A DNA stretch of 64,000 nucleotides from Kineothrix sp. MSJ-39 (lineage in GTDB: Bacteria; Bacillota; Clostridia; Lachnospirales; Lachnospiraceae). The stretch covers positions 1 to 64,000 of the forward strand of contig NZ_JAHLPN010000011.1 in NCBI RefSeq assembly GCF_018917935.1. The letters are read 5' to 3'. Shown piece after piece: positions 45,632-54,630 of this stretch. The translations under genes and the position numbers were made by a program. Each line of letters begins with the position of its first letter. Within the stretch, counting starts at the first letter, position 1. The notes below the pieces were generated by a model. That model was not told the origin of the DNA. It did no database searches and saw nothing but the letters and a program-made list of their open reading frames with translations.

Positions 45632-46250
45632 AGATCAATATTTACGAAAATTAGAATACTTGCTATCGGATCTGCCGGAAGACGAACGCCGGGAAGCGAT
45701 GGAGTATTATGTGGAATATTTTGAAGAGGCAGGACCGGAGCGGGAAGCTGAAGTGATCCGCGAACTGGGAACGCCTGAGACGGTAGCAGAGACGATCCAT
45801 AAAGAGCTGGCTGACAAAGGCATTGTACCTTATCAGGCGGAGAAGAAACAGAAAAAGGAAAGAAACGGCTGGCAGATCGCATTTATCGTTCTGGTATGTG
45901 TGCTTGTATCACCGATAGTGATTCCGATCGGTATTGCACTGCTGGCAGTTGTGATCGCGGTTCTGGCATGTATTGTTGCATTGATCGTAAGCGTGGTTGT
46001 AGCGGTTGTCAGTATCGTAGCAGCTTTCTTTGTAGCAGCGATCCTTTTGTTTGTAGTGGGAATATCCAATATGGGACTTCCGCTTGTCGGACTGATGATG
46101 ATCGGCATCTCCTTCCTGTGCGCGGGACTGTTCCTGCTTTGCGGCTGGGGACTGATCAAGCTCTGTGCGGTCGTTGTACCGGCAGTGATCAAAGGCTGCA
46201 TTCATCTGATCGGTATGCTATTTCGCGAAAAGGAGGCGCATAAAGCATGA
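45624..46250 (+). CDS. DUF1700 family membrane protein
   Basis: A 208-residue protein. The N-terminal 75 residues form the soluble DUF1700 helical domain (YLRKLEYLLSDLPEDERREAMEYY and EVIRELGTPETVAETI). The remainder has three or four very hydrophobic valine/isoleucine-rich segments (about 80-180). It is regularly encoded between a PadR repressor and a DUF4097 protein, as here, and is thought to take part in envelope-stress signalling, though the biochemical role is not established. It overlaps both neighbours by 4-8 nt. Confidence 0.87.
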   Translation: MNKDQYLRKLEYLLSDLPEDERREAMEYYVEYFEEAGPEREAEVIRELGTPETVAETIHKELADKGIVPYQAEKKQKKERNGWQIAFIVLVCVLVSPIVIPIGIALLAVVIAVLACIVALIVSVVVAVVSIVAAFFVAAILLFVVGISNMGLPLVGLMMIGISFLCAGLFLLCGWGLIKLCAVVVPAVIKGCIHLIGMLFREKEAHKA

Positions 46251-47182
46251 AAAAATCAACAAAAATTGTATTGATCACCGCAGCGGTTTTAGCCGCAGTG
46301 GGAATCTTCCTGATACTGATCAGTGTTGCGCTTGGCGGTAACAAACAGTACAGGGAATATGTCAGGGAAAACGGAGAGGTATCGGTTGTGCTGTTTCCAC
46401 ACAGCTTAAAACTCCGCCTAAGTGCAGGAAACGGAGGACTCAATGTCAGCATGGTAGATGATGAGGACTGGAATGATATGGACGAGGATGAAGATGATGC
46501 TGAAGAAGCGTCAGATAATGAATCCGACGATGCTTCCGATGACGATTCGGATGAAGCCACAGATGATGCATGGGATGACACAGAAGAATCGGGAAAAACA
46601 ATGATAGCTTCCGAAAGCGATCAGATCGAAAAAATCGATCTGGCACTTGATGCAGGAGAGTTTACGATTAAGCCAAGCGGGGACAATTCCTTTTATGCAA
46701 GTTATGCCGGCGAAAGCAGATTACAGTTTAAAAAACAGAATGGCATGCTCAGTATCCAGACAAAAACAAAGACGATAACCTTGTTTGGTGTACATGACAC
46801 AAATGCAGGCAGTGCAACGATCTATCTGCCGGATCAGGCGTACAAAAAGATTGCAGTTTCCATCGGAGCCGGAACTGCCGTATCAGAAATGACGCTGCAG
46901 GCTGAAAAGGTGGAACTGGAAGTAGGCATGGGAACACTTGAAACTGCAGTGGATGCCTCCCAAAAACTGACAGTGGATGTTGGTATGGGAGAAGCAGACC
47001 TTACGGTAAATGGCAGTGAAGAGGACTATGATACAGATATATCTGTCGGAGCCGGTGATGTAAAGTGCGGTTCCCATGACTTCAGTGGCCTATCACAGGA
47101 ATATACCAAAGACAAGGGAACAGGTAAAAAGCTGGAGATCGATTGTGGCATGGGAAGTGTCAATGTGGATTTCCTCAGATAA
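46247..47182 (+). CDS. DUF4097 family membrane-anchored beta-helix protein
   Basis: A 311-residue protein with an N-terminal membrane anchor (about 6-28) and an extracellular region. A striking Asp/Glu/Ser stretch (about 75-120, DEDEDDAEEASDNESDDASDD) precedes the DUF4097 right-handed beta-helix (about 130-311, with repeated turns such as VELEVGMGTLETAVDA, LTVDVGMGEADLTV and ISVGAGDVKCG). The acidic stretch is unusual and could bind cations. It overlaps the DUF1700 gene by 4 nt. Confidence 0.82.
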   Translation: MKKSTKIVLITAAVLAAVGIFLILISVALGGNKQYREYVRENGEVSVVLFPHSLKLRLSAGNGGLNVSMVDDEDWNDMDEDEDDAEEASDNESDDASDDDSDEATDDAWDDTEESGKTMIASESDQIEKIDLALDAGEFTIKPSGDNSFYASYAGESRLQFKKQNGMLSIQTKTKTITLFGVHDTNAGSATIYLPDQAYKKIAVSIGAGTAVSEMTLQAEKVELEVGMGTLETAVDASQKLTVDVGMGEADLTVNGSEEDYDTDISVGAGDVKCGSHDFSGLSQEYTKDKGTGKKLEIDCGMGSVNVDFLR

Positions 47183-47206
47183 ATAGAAGAAAAGGAGTGT
47201 ATCAAG

Positions 47207-47407
47207 ATGAACGATAATAATATGAAGAAACTGACAAGATCAAGAGAACACAGAATGATCTGTGGGGTATGCGGCGGACTTGGCGAGTATTTCGGTGTGG
47301 ATCCGACGATCATTCGTCTGCTGTTTGCCATATTCGGCTGCACAGGAACCGGGCTGCTTGTTTATTTTATTGCAGCGGCGATTATTCCAAACGCGGATGA
47401 AATTTAA
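47207..47407 (+). CDS. PspC domain protein
   Basis: A 66-residue membrane protein consisting of one PspC domain: KKLTRSREHRMICGVCGGLGEYFGVDPTIIRLLFAIF, followed by a hydrophobic helix ending AAAIIPNADEI. PspC proteins answer membrane stress and often anchor such modules. It is the last gene of the PadR operon, with AAAAGGAGTG ahead of it. Confidence 0.9.
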   Translation: MNDNNMKKLTRSREHRMICGVCGGLGEYFGVDPTIIRLLFAIFGCTGTGLLVYFIAAAIIPNADEI

Positions 47408-47502
47408 GCATTGCAGTTTACTGGCCGCGAATTATAGATGTATCTTTTTCTGGTTCATGTTAAAATATCCGAATAATCGGAAATGTGAGAGGGATATTAT
47501 AC

Positions 47503-48378
47503 ATGAATATATATGAAAAAATCTTTGCCAGACTTGAAGAATTGCATATGAGCCAGCTTGAATTGTCACGTAGAACAGGCATTGCTACCAGTACAATTAG
47601 TGACTGGAGAAAGAAGCAGATTAATCCACAGGCTGATAAACTGGTAGCGATATGTAAAGCACTTGATATGTCACTTGTGGATTTGCTTTGCGATGATGAA
47701 AATGATGCTGAACGAATGGCAATGGATAGATTCATTGATGAAAAATACATTCTTGAGTTATTTAAAACATCAGATTATGAAAGCAAAAAAAGAATGGTCA
47801 GCTATTTTGATCTGGTAAGGATATGCAGAGAGATTAATGATGATTTAAAGAAAACAAAGAGAGAAGTCTCGGTTATTCAGGATGTTGATGGAAATAATAT
47901 TGTAGTAATTCATGATATTAGATTTAAGGGAAAAAGGTCTATTAACTGGAAAGAAGTCAGGGAATATTTAAAAGAATTTGTTGGAGAATTTTATACAATT
48001 ACGGCTACAGGGGATGCAATTTACATTGGGGCAGATCTGCCGAATGAATATAGCGGTTCCCAGTATACGCATAGTATAAAAGGAGCCAATGCTAAGGCAA
48101 AAGCAAATGCAGCACAAGGAATTCCTGAATTAATAGAGATTGCTGTCGGAAAACATTTTCGTGAAAATAACGCGGATAAACATTGGAGAAATGCAAAATA
48201 TGGTTGGTATAGATATGATTCAAGATTCGCATTACCGGTTTATGGTAAGGATGGAGAGATAGAAAGGTATAATGTATTTCATGCATCACTGATTGTCAGA
48301 CATTCTGAAGATGAAAAATTATACTTATATGATATTCTGGATATAAAAAAAGAAACGAGCACCCCGATTGAGTCATAA
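47503..48378 (+). CDS. XRE-type HTH protein with a phage-toxin-like C-terminal domain
   Basis: A 291-residue AT-rich gene unlike its neighbours in base use, suggesting transfer. Residues 1-65 are a Cro/CI helix-turn-helix (MSQLELSRRTGIATSTISDWRKK). A linker precedes a C-terminal domain (about 130-285) with IRFKGKRSINWKEVREYLKEF, YIGADLPNEYSGSQYTHSIKG, KYGWYRYDSRFALPVYGKDG and LYLYDILDIKKE. I associate this domain with nuclease-like endings of phage MuF and polyvalent proteins (the PBECR group), but that assignment is from memory and unproven. GAGAGGG precedes the ATG at 47503. No partner gene is adjacent, so toxin and DNA-binding functions may lie in one chain. Confidence 0.65.
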   Translation: MNIYEKIFARLEELHMSQLELSRRTGIATSTISDWRKKQINPQADKLVAICKALDMSLVDLLCDDENDAERMAMDRFIDEKYILELFKTSDYESKKRMVSYFDLVRICREINDDLKKTKREVSVIQDVDGNNIVVIHDIRFKGKRSINWKEVREYLKEFVGEFYTITATGDAIYIGADLPNEYSGSQYTHSIKGANAKAKANAAQGIPELIEIAVGKHFRENNADKHWRNAKYGWYRYDSRFALPVYGKDGEIERYNVFHASLIVRHSEDEKLYLYDILDIKKETSTPIES

Positions 48379-48495
48379 GACTGTACACGACAAAAACCCA
48401 TTTCTTCTATATGATAGTACTATAATATATAGAAAATGTCAATTCGGATATTTGATGAGACCGTGTTTTGAGATCCGCCTGCCTGTGCGGCAATC

Positions 48496-48524
48496 TTGAC
48501 AAATAAAAGCTGCAATACTATTAT
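48496..48524 (+). promoter_or_regulatory. Promoter of valS
   Basis: TTGACA (48496-48501) and TATTAT (48519-48524) with a 17-nt spacer. Transcription would begin near 48531, about 21 nt before a terminator hairpin, which suggests regulated readthrough. Confidence 0.7.
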
Positions 48525-48551
48525 ATAAATACGTATGCAGTAGCATAAAAT

Positions 48552-48585
48552 GCCCTTTACTGACAGACGCGGTAGAGGGCTTTTT
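48552..48585 (+). terminator. Leader terminator or attenuator of valS
   Basis: The arms 48552-48560 and 48572-48580 form a 9-bp stem (one G-U pair) with an 11-nt loop, followed by five T residues. No T-box sequence (GGGTGGNACCGCG) is present, although many Firmicutes control aminoacyl-tRNA synthetases that way. It may alternatively terminate the HTH gene upstream. Confidence 0.75.
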
Positions 48586-48623
48586 ATATGACAGGAAATT
48601 TGTACAGCAAAAGGAGACAGATC

Positions 48624-51278
48624 ATGAGTAAAGAGTTAGCGAAAACCTATGATCCCCACGGAATGGAAGACCGAATCTACCAGAAGTGGTTGGATAAAAA
48701 ATATTTTCATGCGGAGGTAGACCACAGTAAAACACCTTTTACCATCGTCATTCCACCGCCAAATATCACAGGACAGCTCCACATGGGACATGCACTCGAC
48801 AATACCATGCAGGATATTCTGATCCGTTTCAAGAGAATGCAGGGATATAATGCATTATGGCAGCCCGGTACAGATCATGCCTCCATTGCAACAGAGGTTA
48901 AGATCATTGAAAAGCTGAAAGAAGAGGGCATCGATAAAGAAGATCTCGGACGTGAAGGCTTCCTTGCACGTGCCTGGGACTGGAAGAAGGAATACGGCGG
49001 ACGTATCATTGAACAGCTGAAGAAAATGGGTTCTTCCTGTGACTGGGACAGAGAAAGATTTACCATGGATGAAGGCTGTAATAAAGCAGTTACGGAAGTA
49101 TTCTGTAAGATGCATGAAAAAGGCTGGATCTACAAGGGTTCCCGTATCGTAAACTGGTGTCCGGTCTGCAATACTTCTATTTCCGATGCGGAAGTACAGT
49201 ATGAAGAACAGCAGGGACATTTCTGGCATATCAAATATCCGCTCGTAGATGAGAACGGACAGCCGAGTAAGACAGAGTTCCTTGAGTTTGCAACGACAAG
49301 ACCGGAGACAATGCTCGGTGATACAGCAGTTGCTGTCAATCCGGCTGATGAAAGATACACGTATCTGCATGGCAGACAGGTTTGGCTTCCAATCGTGAAC
49401 AAGCCGATCCCGGTTGTAGAAGACAGCTATGTTGATATGGAATTCGGAACAGGTGTTGTAAAGATCACACCTGCACATGACCCGAACGACTTTGAAGTCG
49501 GTAAGCGTCACAACCTGCCTGAGATCAATATCTTAAACGATGATGCCACGATCAACAAAAACGGTGGTATTTACGAAGGCATGGATCGCTATGAAGCAAG
49601 AGAAGCGATCGTAAAAGAACTGGATAAAGAAGGCTTACTTGTCCGCATTGAGGACTACAGCCACAATGTTGGTACGCATGACCGTTGTAAGACAACGGTA
49701 GAGCCAATGATCAAAAAGCAGTGGTTCGTTAAGATGGACGAGCTGATCAAACCGGCAGTGAAAGCTGTCAAAGAGGGCGAGATCAAGCTGGTTCCGGAAC
49801 GTATGGAAAAGACATACTTTAACTGGACAGACAATATCAGAGACTGGTGTATTTCCAGACAGCTCTGGTGGGGACACAGAATCCCGGCTTATTATTGTGA
49901 TGACTGCGGTGAAACAGTTGTTGCCAAAGAAATGCCGAAGATCTGCCCGAAATGCGGTGGCAGCCATTTCACACAGGATCCGGATACACTCGATACCTGG
50001 TTCTCATCCGCGCTTTGGCCGTTCTCTACACTGGGCTGGCCGGAGCAGACAGAGGATCTGAAATACTTCTATCCGACTGACGTGCTTGTAACCGGATATG
50101 ATATCATCTTCTTCTGGGTTATCCGTATGATCTTCTCCGGTTATGAGCAGATGGGTGAAAAGCCGTTCAAGACAGTATTGTTCCATGGTCTGGTACGTGA
50201 TTCACAGGGTAGAAAGATGAGTAAATCTCTGGGTAATGGTATCGATCCGCTGGAGATCATCGATAAATACGGTGCAGATGCACTTCGTCTGACACTCATC
50301 ACCGGTAATGCACCGGGTAACGATATGCGTTTCTACATTGAGCGTGTAGAAGCAAGCAGAAATTTTGCCAATAAGGTATGGAATGCTTCCCGTTTCATTA
50401 TGATGAATATGGAAGGCAAGGAGATTACAGAGCAGCCTGCCCTTGAGCCGGTTGATAAGTGGATCTTATCCAAGCTCAACAGTCTGATCAAAGAAGTGAC
50501 AGACAATATGGAAAACTTCGAGCTTGGTATTGCCGTTCAGAAGGTATATGACTTCATCTGGGATGAATTCTGTGACTGGTATATCGAAATGGTAAAACCG
50601 CGTCTGTACAATTCAGACAATGCGGACAGCCAGAATGCAGCACTCTGGACACTCAAGCATGTTCTGATCGACGCACTGAAGCTGTTGCATCCATACATGC
50701 CGTTTATCACAGAAGAGATCTTCTGTACACTGCAGAGCGAAGAGGAATCCATCATGATCTCTGCATGGCCTGTATATAAAGAAGAATATGCATTTGCAAA
50801 GGAAGAAAAAGAGATCGAGACAATGAAGGAAGCTGTCCGTGGCATCCGTAATGTCAGAACATCCATGAATGTAGCACCTTCCCGCAAGGCATCCGTATAT
50901 GTTGTTTCAGAAAATGCAGATATCAGAGCGATTTTCGAGAATGGTAAGCTGTTCTTTGCACCGCTTGCTTATGCATCAGAAGTTCTGATTCAGGCAGACA
51001 AGACAGGCATCGCTGATGATGCGGTCAGCGTTGTGATCGACGGTGCAACACTGTACATTCCGTTTGCAGAGCTTGTTGATATCAAGCAGGAGATCGAACG
51101 ACTGGAAAAAGAAGAAAAGAGACTTGGCGGCGAGATCGCCAGAGCAAACGGTATGCTGAACAACGAGAAGTTCACGAGTAAAGCACCTGCACAGAAGGTA
51201 GAAGAAGAACGTGAAAAACTGACGAAGTATACACAGATGCTGGAAAAAGTACAGGAGCGTCTGGCACAGTTAAAATAA
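48624..51278 (+). CDS. valS: Valyl-tRNA synthetase
   Basis: The 884-residue class I synthetase joins valine to tRNA-Val. The HIGH motif reads LHMGHALDN (in the PPPNITGQ context), the KMSKS motif reads [11 protein letters not shown], the editing CP1 domain includes [14 protein letters not shown] and the Thr/Asp-rich pocket. A CDDCG...CPKCGG zinc knuckle lies in the insert near residue 430. The C-terminal anticodon and coiled-coil domains are complete (ending [22 protein letters not shown]). The start at 48624 follows AAAAGGAGACAG; the ATG at 48588 lies in the leader terminator. Confidence 0.97.
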   Translation: MSKELAKTYDPHGMEDRIYQKWLDKKYFHAEVDHSKTPFTIVIPPPNITGQLHMGHALDNTMQDILIRFKRMQGYNALWQPGTDHASIATEVKIIEKLKEEGIDKEDLGREGFLARAWDWKKEYGGRIIEQLKKMGSSCDWDRERFTMDEGCNKAVTEVFCKMHEKGWIYKGSRIVNWCPVCNTSISDAEVQYEEQQGHFWHIKYPLVDENGQPSKTEFLEFATTRPETMLGDTAVAVNPADERYTYLHGRQVWLPIVNKPIPVVEDSYVDMEFGTGVVKITPAHDPNDFEVGKRHNLPEINILNDDATINKNGGIYEGMDRYEAREAIVKELDKEGLLVRIEDYSHNVGTHDRCKTTVEPMIKKQWFVKMDELIKPAVKAVKEGEIKLVPERMEKTYFNWTDNIRDWCISRQLWWGHRIPAYYCDDCGETVVAKEMPKICPKCGGSHFTQDPDTLDTWFSSALWPFSTLGWPEQTEDLKYFYPTDVLVTGYDIIFFWVIRMIFSGYEQMGEKPFKTVLFHGLVRDSQGRKMSKSLGNGIDPLEIIDKYGADALRLTLITGNAPGNDMRFYIERVEASRNFANKVWNASRFIMMNMEGKEITEQPALEPVDKWILSKLNSLIKEVTDNMENFELGIAVQKVYDFIWDEFCDWYIEMVKPRLYNSDNADSQNAALWTLKHVLIDALKLLHPYMPFITEEIFCTLQSEEESIMISAWPVYKEEYAFAKEEKEIETMKEAVRGIRNVRTSMNVAPSRKASVYVVSENADIRAIFENGKLFFAPLAYASEVLIQADKTGIADDAVSVVIDGATLYIPFAELVDIKQEIERLEKEEKRLGGEIARANGMLNNEKFTSKAPAQKVEEEREKLTKYTQMLEKVQERLAQLK

Positions 51279-51301
51279 AAGAACACAGCAATAAATCACA
51301 C

Positions 51302-51339
51302 AGCCATCAGTTGTACAAAAGTATGACTGATGGCTCTTG
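51302..51339 (+). terminator. Weak terminator after valS
   Basis: A perfect 10-bp stem (51302-51311 with 51326-51335) with a 14-nt loop and a short, interrupted T-tract (CTTGT). Immediately after, 51338-51352 matches the first 15 bases of structured element S at 14 positions. Confidence 0.6.
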
Positions 51340-51361
51340 TCGTGCATCGAAGGAAATTCAA

Positions 51362-52693
51362 ATGAATCAACCATACACCGAAGCAGAACAATATATCAAT
51401 GAGATCCAGAAATTTGCAAAAAAGAATACTTTATCCCACACCCGTATGTATCTGCAGGCACTGGGCATAGACGAAGAAACCTTTGCCGGACGCATCGTCC
51501 ATGTGGCGGGGACAAACGGAAAAGGCTCTGTCTGTAATTATCTGACGAACCTTCTTCTGGCGGAAGGGTTTCATGTGGGTACCTTTATCTCACCACATCT
51601 TGTCCATATGCGGGAGCGGATCCGCCTGGACAACCGGATGATCTCAGAGGCAGAGTTTGTCACGGCTTACGAAGCCGTCAGACAGGTGATCGATGCACAT
51701 ACCGGACAGGAAGCCTGGTATCATCCGACTTTCTTTGAATTCCTGTTTCTAATGGCGATGTATGTTTATAAAGAAAAAATGCCGGATTATCTGGTGCTGG
51801 AAACAGGGCTTGGCGGCAGACTGGATGCAACGAATGTTTTTAGTAAGCCTGCGCTAACTATAATTACAGAGATCGGTCTGGATCACTGTCAGTATCTGGG
51901 TGATACCAAAGAAAAGATCGCGGCGGAAAAGGCAGGCATTATACAAGAAGACGTTCCTCTGGTCTATGTCAGACGGGATCCGGAGACTGAAAAGGTACTG
52001 CTGGATACGGCAAAAGAGAAGAAAGCAGAGGCATTTGCGGTCGATAAAAGTCTTTTTATGGAAACAAATATAACCGATAAAGGCATTGATTTTTCCTATA
52101 AATCTAGGTATTATAATACTATTAGTTTCCATTTATCCACACATGCCATCTATCAGATGGAAAATGCATCAGCTTCGCTTCTGGCACTGGAGCATTTATT
52201 ACCAAAAGAAAAGGTGCAGCCTTCTGTCATGCAGCAGGCGGTCGCAGAGAGCATCTGGGAAGGACGAATGGAAGAGATCGCTGACCGGGTGTATTTGGAC
52301 GGTGCACACAATGCGGACGGCATAGAAGCGTTCCTTGACAGTGTGCGTCATCTGCCGGTAAAGGGAGAACGGATCCTTGTTTTTTCCGTTGTCAACGATA
52401 AGGCTTATACAGAGATGATCCATGAGCTGGTCAGTGCAAGATTATTTACGACATATATGATCGCCGGTATCCACGATAAAAGAGGTGTGGACGATCGGCA
52501 GCTTCGAGATATATTTACAAAGTACAGCGCAGAGCAGGTATATGACTTTGCGGATGCATCAGCGGCTTTTTCAGCAGCGCTTTTACGAAAAAGGCCGGAG
52601 GATGCGGTGTTTATTGTAGGCTCCTTGTATCTGGCAGGGGAGATCAAAGCCTGTCTGGAGGAAGCCGAAGGAGGAAAAAATGATCAACTTTGA
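51362..52693 (+). CDS. folC: Folylpolyglutamate/dihydrofolate synthase
   Basis: A 443-residue Mur-ligase-fold enzyme that adds glutamate to folates (and may make dihydrofolate). It shows the ATP loop VAGTNGKGSVCNYL, FISPHLVHMRERIRL, LETGLGGRLDATNVF, EIGLDHCQYLG with the carbamylated-lysine segment EKAGII, and YLDGAHNADG. The start at 51362 follows AAGGAAATTCAA; the frame extends upstream into the terminator hairpin but has no site there. The small gene at 52680 overlaps its last 14 nt. Confidence 0.93.
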   Translation: MNQPYTEAEQYINEIQKFAKKNTLSHTRMYLQALGIDEETFAGRIVHVAGTNGKGSVCNYLTNLLLAEGFHVGTFISPHLVHMRERIRLDNRMISEAEFVTAYEAVRQVIDAHTGQEAWYHPTFFEFLFLMAMYVYKEKMPDYLVLETGLGGRLDATNVFSKPALTIITEIGLDHCQYLGDTKEKIAAEKAGIIQEDVPLVYVRRDPETEKVLLDTAKEKKAEAFAVDKSLFMETNITDKGIDFSYKSRYYNTISFHLSTHAIYQMENASASLLALEHLLPKEKVQPSVMQQAVAESIWEGRMEEIADRVYLDGAHNADGIEAFLDSVRHLPVKGERILVFSVVNDKAYTEMIHELVSARLFTTYMIAGIHDKRGVDDRQLRDIFTKYSAEQVYDFADASAAFSAALLRKRPEDAVFIVGSLYLAGEIKACLEEAEGGKNDQL

Positions 52694-52823
52694 AGAAGAA
52701 TTAAAGAAGTTTCATCCGAGTCTGGAGATCGAGGATGCAGCAGATGCGATATATAACCAGGATCTGACGGACATGGCAGATGTTCTCGTAGGTATGCTGA
52801 AGGAAGCAAAGGAAGAAGAATAG
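52680..52823 (+). CDS. 47-residue acidic small protein
   Basis: A short gene, clearly translated in design: GAAGGAGGA lies just before the ATG at 52680 and it overlaps the folC end by 14 nt, so it is translationally coupled. The product starts MINFEEELKKFHPSLEIEDA and ends in KEAKEEE, is rich in Glu/Asp and helix formers, and has no cysteine or membrane segment. It stops 15 nt before the TPR gene. The function is unknown; it may be an accessory of either neighbour. Confidence 0.72.
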   Translation: MINFEEELKKFHPSLEIEDAADAIYNQDLTDMADVLVGMLKEAKEEE

Positions 52824-52838
52824 GATAAGGGTGAAACC

Positions 52839-54446
52839 ATGAAATGTTTTAATTGTGGCTGTGAATTGTCTGAGAAAGACTTTTGTACGGGCTGTGGTGC
52901 TGATGTCGGACTGTATAAAAAAATCATGCATATTTCCAACCGGTATTATAATGACGGACTGGAAAAGGCAAATGTCAGAGATCTTTCCGGTGCGATCGTC
53001 AGCCTGAGACAGAGTTTAAAATTTAACAAAAATAATATAGAAGCCAGAAATCTGTTAGGACTTGTTTATTTTGAGATGGGTGAAGTAGTTGCTGCGCTCA
53101 GTGAATGGGTCATCAGCAAAAATCTGCGTGCCAAGAAAAATCTGGCAGATGATTATATCGATGCGATCCAGAGCAATCCGACGCGTCTTGATACGATCAA
53201 CCAGACCGTCAAGAAATACAATCTGGCACTGCGCTACTGTCAGCAGGACAGCAAAGATCTGGCGATCATCCAGTTGAAAAAGGTTCTTTCTTTAAATCCG
53301 CGCCTGGTGCAGGGACACCAGCTTCTGGCACTTCTTTATATGGATGCGGAGGAATGGGAAAAGGCAAGAAAAGAGCTTGTAAAGTGCAGTAAGATCGATG
53401 CAAATAACACGACAACGCTGACCTACTTAAAAGAAGTCAACAGAATGCTTGGTATCGGGGAAGAAGCTGCAGGAAGCTCTGCGAAAAAGAAAAAAGCGGT
53501 AGCGGAAGAGGCAATTACCTACCAGAGCGGCAATGAGACGATCATTCAGCCGTTAAATGTCAAAGAACCGAGAGGAACTGCCTCTATTTTGAATATTGTG
53601 ATCGGTGTACTGATCGGTATTGCAGCATCGTATTTCCTGATTTTGCCTGCGCGTGTGCAGGTTGTGCGCAACCAGATGAAAGATGAGCTGAAGGTAGTCA
53701 GTGAGAATGCAGATGTCAAATCCGCACGGATCTCAGAGCTGGAGCAGACAGTATCTGATCTGCAGCAGGAAAAAAAGGATCTGCAGGATGCAGTGGATGG
53801 GTATACCGGTGTCAACGGAGAAAGCCACAAGGTAGAAAGCCTGTTGCAGACTGCGACCGATTATCTGAATAATCCGCAGGATTATGAGGCGATAGCAGAT
53901 ACCCTTTATAATGTAGATACCGATTATGTGCAGAATTCTGCGACAGATGCTTATAAGCAGCTCTATAACAAATTGATGGAGCTTGTAGGCAGTCAGGTGG
54001 CGGATCAGATGTACAAGGATGGCAGTGCGGCGATCAACCAGAGTGATTATACGACAGCAATTTCCACGCTGCAGAAGGCATGGTACTTTACCCAGAATAT
54101 GGAAACGCCGGATCCGGAAGTATTATATGAGCTGGCGCAGGCATATCAGATGGCGGGTGAGACCGATAAGGCGAAGGAAGCCTATAATCAGATCCTGCAG
54201 GAGTATGCAGAGTCGCAGACGGCGGGTAAGGCGTCAGAGCGTCTGACAGAGCTTGGAGATGGCAGCGATAATCAGAATGTGGCAGATACAAATACAACAA
54301 CTGATCAGCAGGCGGATCAGCAGGCAGCGGATACACAGACCGCGGACCAGCAGCCGGTTGATGGACAGGCAGATCAGCAGGCAGCGGATACACAGACCGC
54401 GGACCAGCAGCCGGTTGATGGACAGGCAGATCAGCAGACACAGTAG
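52839..54446 (+). CDS. Zinc-ribbon, TPR and single-TM protein
   Basis: A 535-residue membrane protein. An N-terminal zinc ribbon (Cys3, Cys6, Cys16, Cys19) is followed by cytoplasmic TPR repeats (about 35-205, for example IVSLRQSLKFNKNNIEARNLLGLVYFEMGE), a single membrane helix (about 247-268) and an extracellular coiled coil with further TPRs (about 390-470). The tail has two perfect copies of a 19-residue unit rich in Gln/Ala/Asp. It resembles proteins that scaffold envelope or division complexes; no enzyme motif is seen. It forms an operon with folC and the small protein at 52680. Confidence 0.8.
   Translation: MKCFNCGCELSEKDFCTGCGADVGLYKKIMHISNRYYNDGLEKANVRDLSGAIVSLRQSLKFNKNNIEARNLLGLVYFEMGEVVAALSEWVISKNLRAKKNLADDYIDAIQSNPTRLDTINQTVKKYNLALRYCQQDSKDLAIIQLKKVLSLNPRLVQGHQLLALLYMDAEEWEKARKELVKCSKIDANNTTTLTYLKEVNRMLGIGEEAAGSSAKKKKAVAEEAITYQSGNETIIQPLNVKEPRGTASILNIVIGVLIGIAASYFLILPARVQVVRNQMKDELKVVSENADVKSARISELEQTVSDLQQEKKDLQDAVDGYTGVNGESHKVESLLQTATDYLNNPQDYEAIADTLYNVDTDYVQNSATDAYKQLYNKLMELVGSQVADQMYKDGSAAINQSDYTTAISTLQKAWYFTQNMETPDPEVLYELAQAYQMAGETDKAKEAYNQILQEYAESQTAGKASERLTELGDGSDNQNVADTNTTTDQQADQQAADTQTADQQPVDGQADQQAADTQTADQQPVDGQADQQTQ
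54309..54422 (+). repeat. 57-nt tandem repeat in the TPR gene
   Basis: Two adjacent near-identical 57-nt units (54309-54365 and 54366-54422; the visible difference is GGCGGATCAG versus GGCAGATCAG), then the first 15 nt of a third. They encode the QADQQAADTQTADQQPVDG unit. Near identity indicates recent expansion and likely length variation between strains. Confidence 0.9.
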
Positions 54447-54477
54447 CGGCAGCGAAAACTGAATCAGATATTTTACG

Positions 54478-54511
54478 AAAGAGAACATGGAAATTCCAGG
54501 TTCTCTTTTTT
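54478..54511 (+). terminator. Terminator of the folC-TPR operon
   Basis: An imperfect stem AAAGAGAAC-TGG with CCA-GTTCTCTTT (one A-G mismatch) followed by T residues. Repeat R copy 3 starts at the T-tract. Confidence 0.85.
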
Positions 54512-54602
54512 GTTATGGCGACGAGGAAAATGCATGCATTTATGCGGTGCATTTGACGACCGCTAATCAGAGCGAAACTCGCGAAGCGTGTTTCGTCTCT
54601 GT
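54511..54602 (+). repeat. Structured repeat R, copy 3
   Basis: The third 92-nt copy. Its 3' hairpin is CGAAAC (54573-54578) with GTTTCG (54590-54595), extended inward by CGC/GCG around a GAA loop. Two base pairs differ from copies 1-2 with both bases changed (G-C to A-U and U-A to C-G). It fills almost the entire gap before spoIIAA. Confidence 0.87.
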
Positions 54603-54630
54603 TGCATAAAAAGTAGAAAGGATGGGAAAA

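Noticed and set aside
48379-48623. A T-box riboswitch before valS
   Set aside because: No GGGTGGNACCGCG-type motif or specifier loop could be found, and the leader is too short.
54511-54602. Peptides read across repeat R
   Set aside because: Similar short minus-strand strings (beginning MHRINACIFLV) appear at R copies 2 and 3 only because the DNA repeats; base changes follow pairing, not codons.
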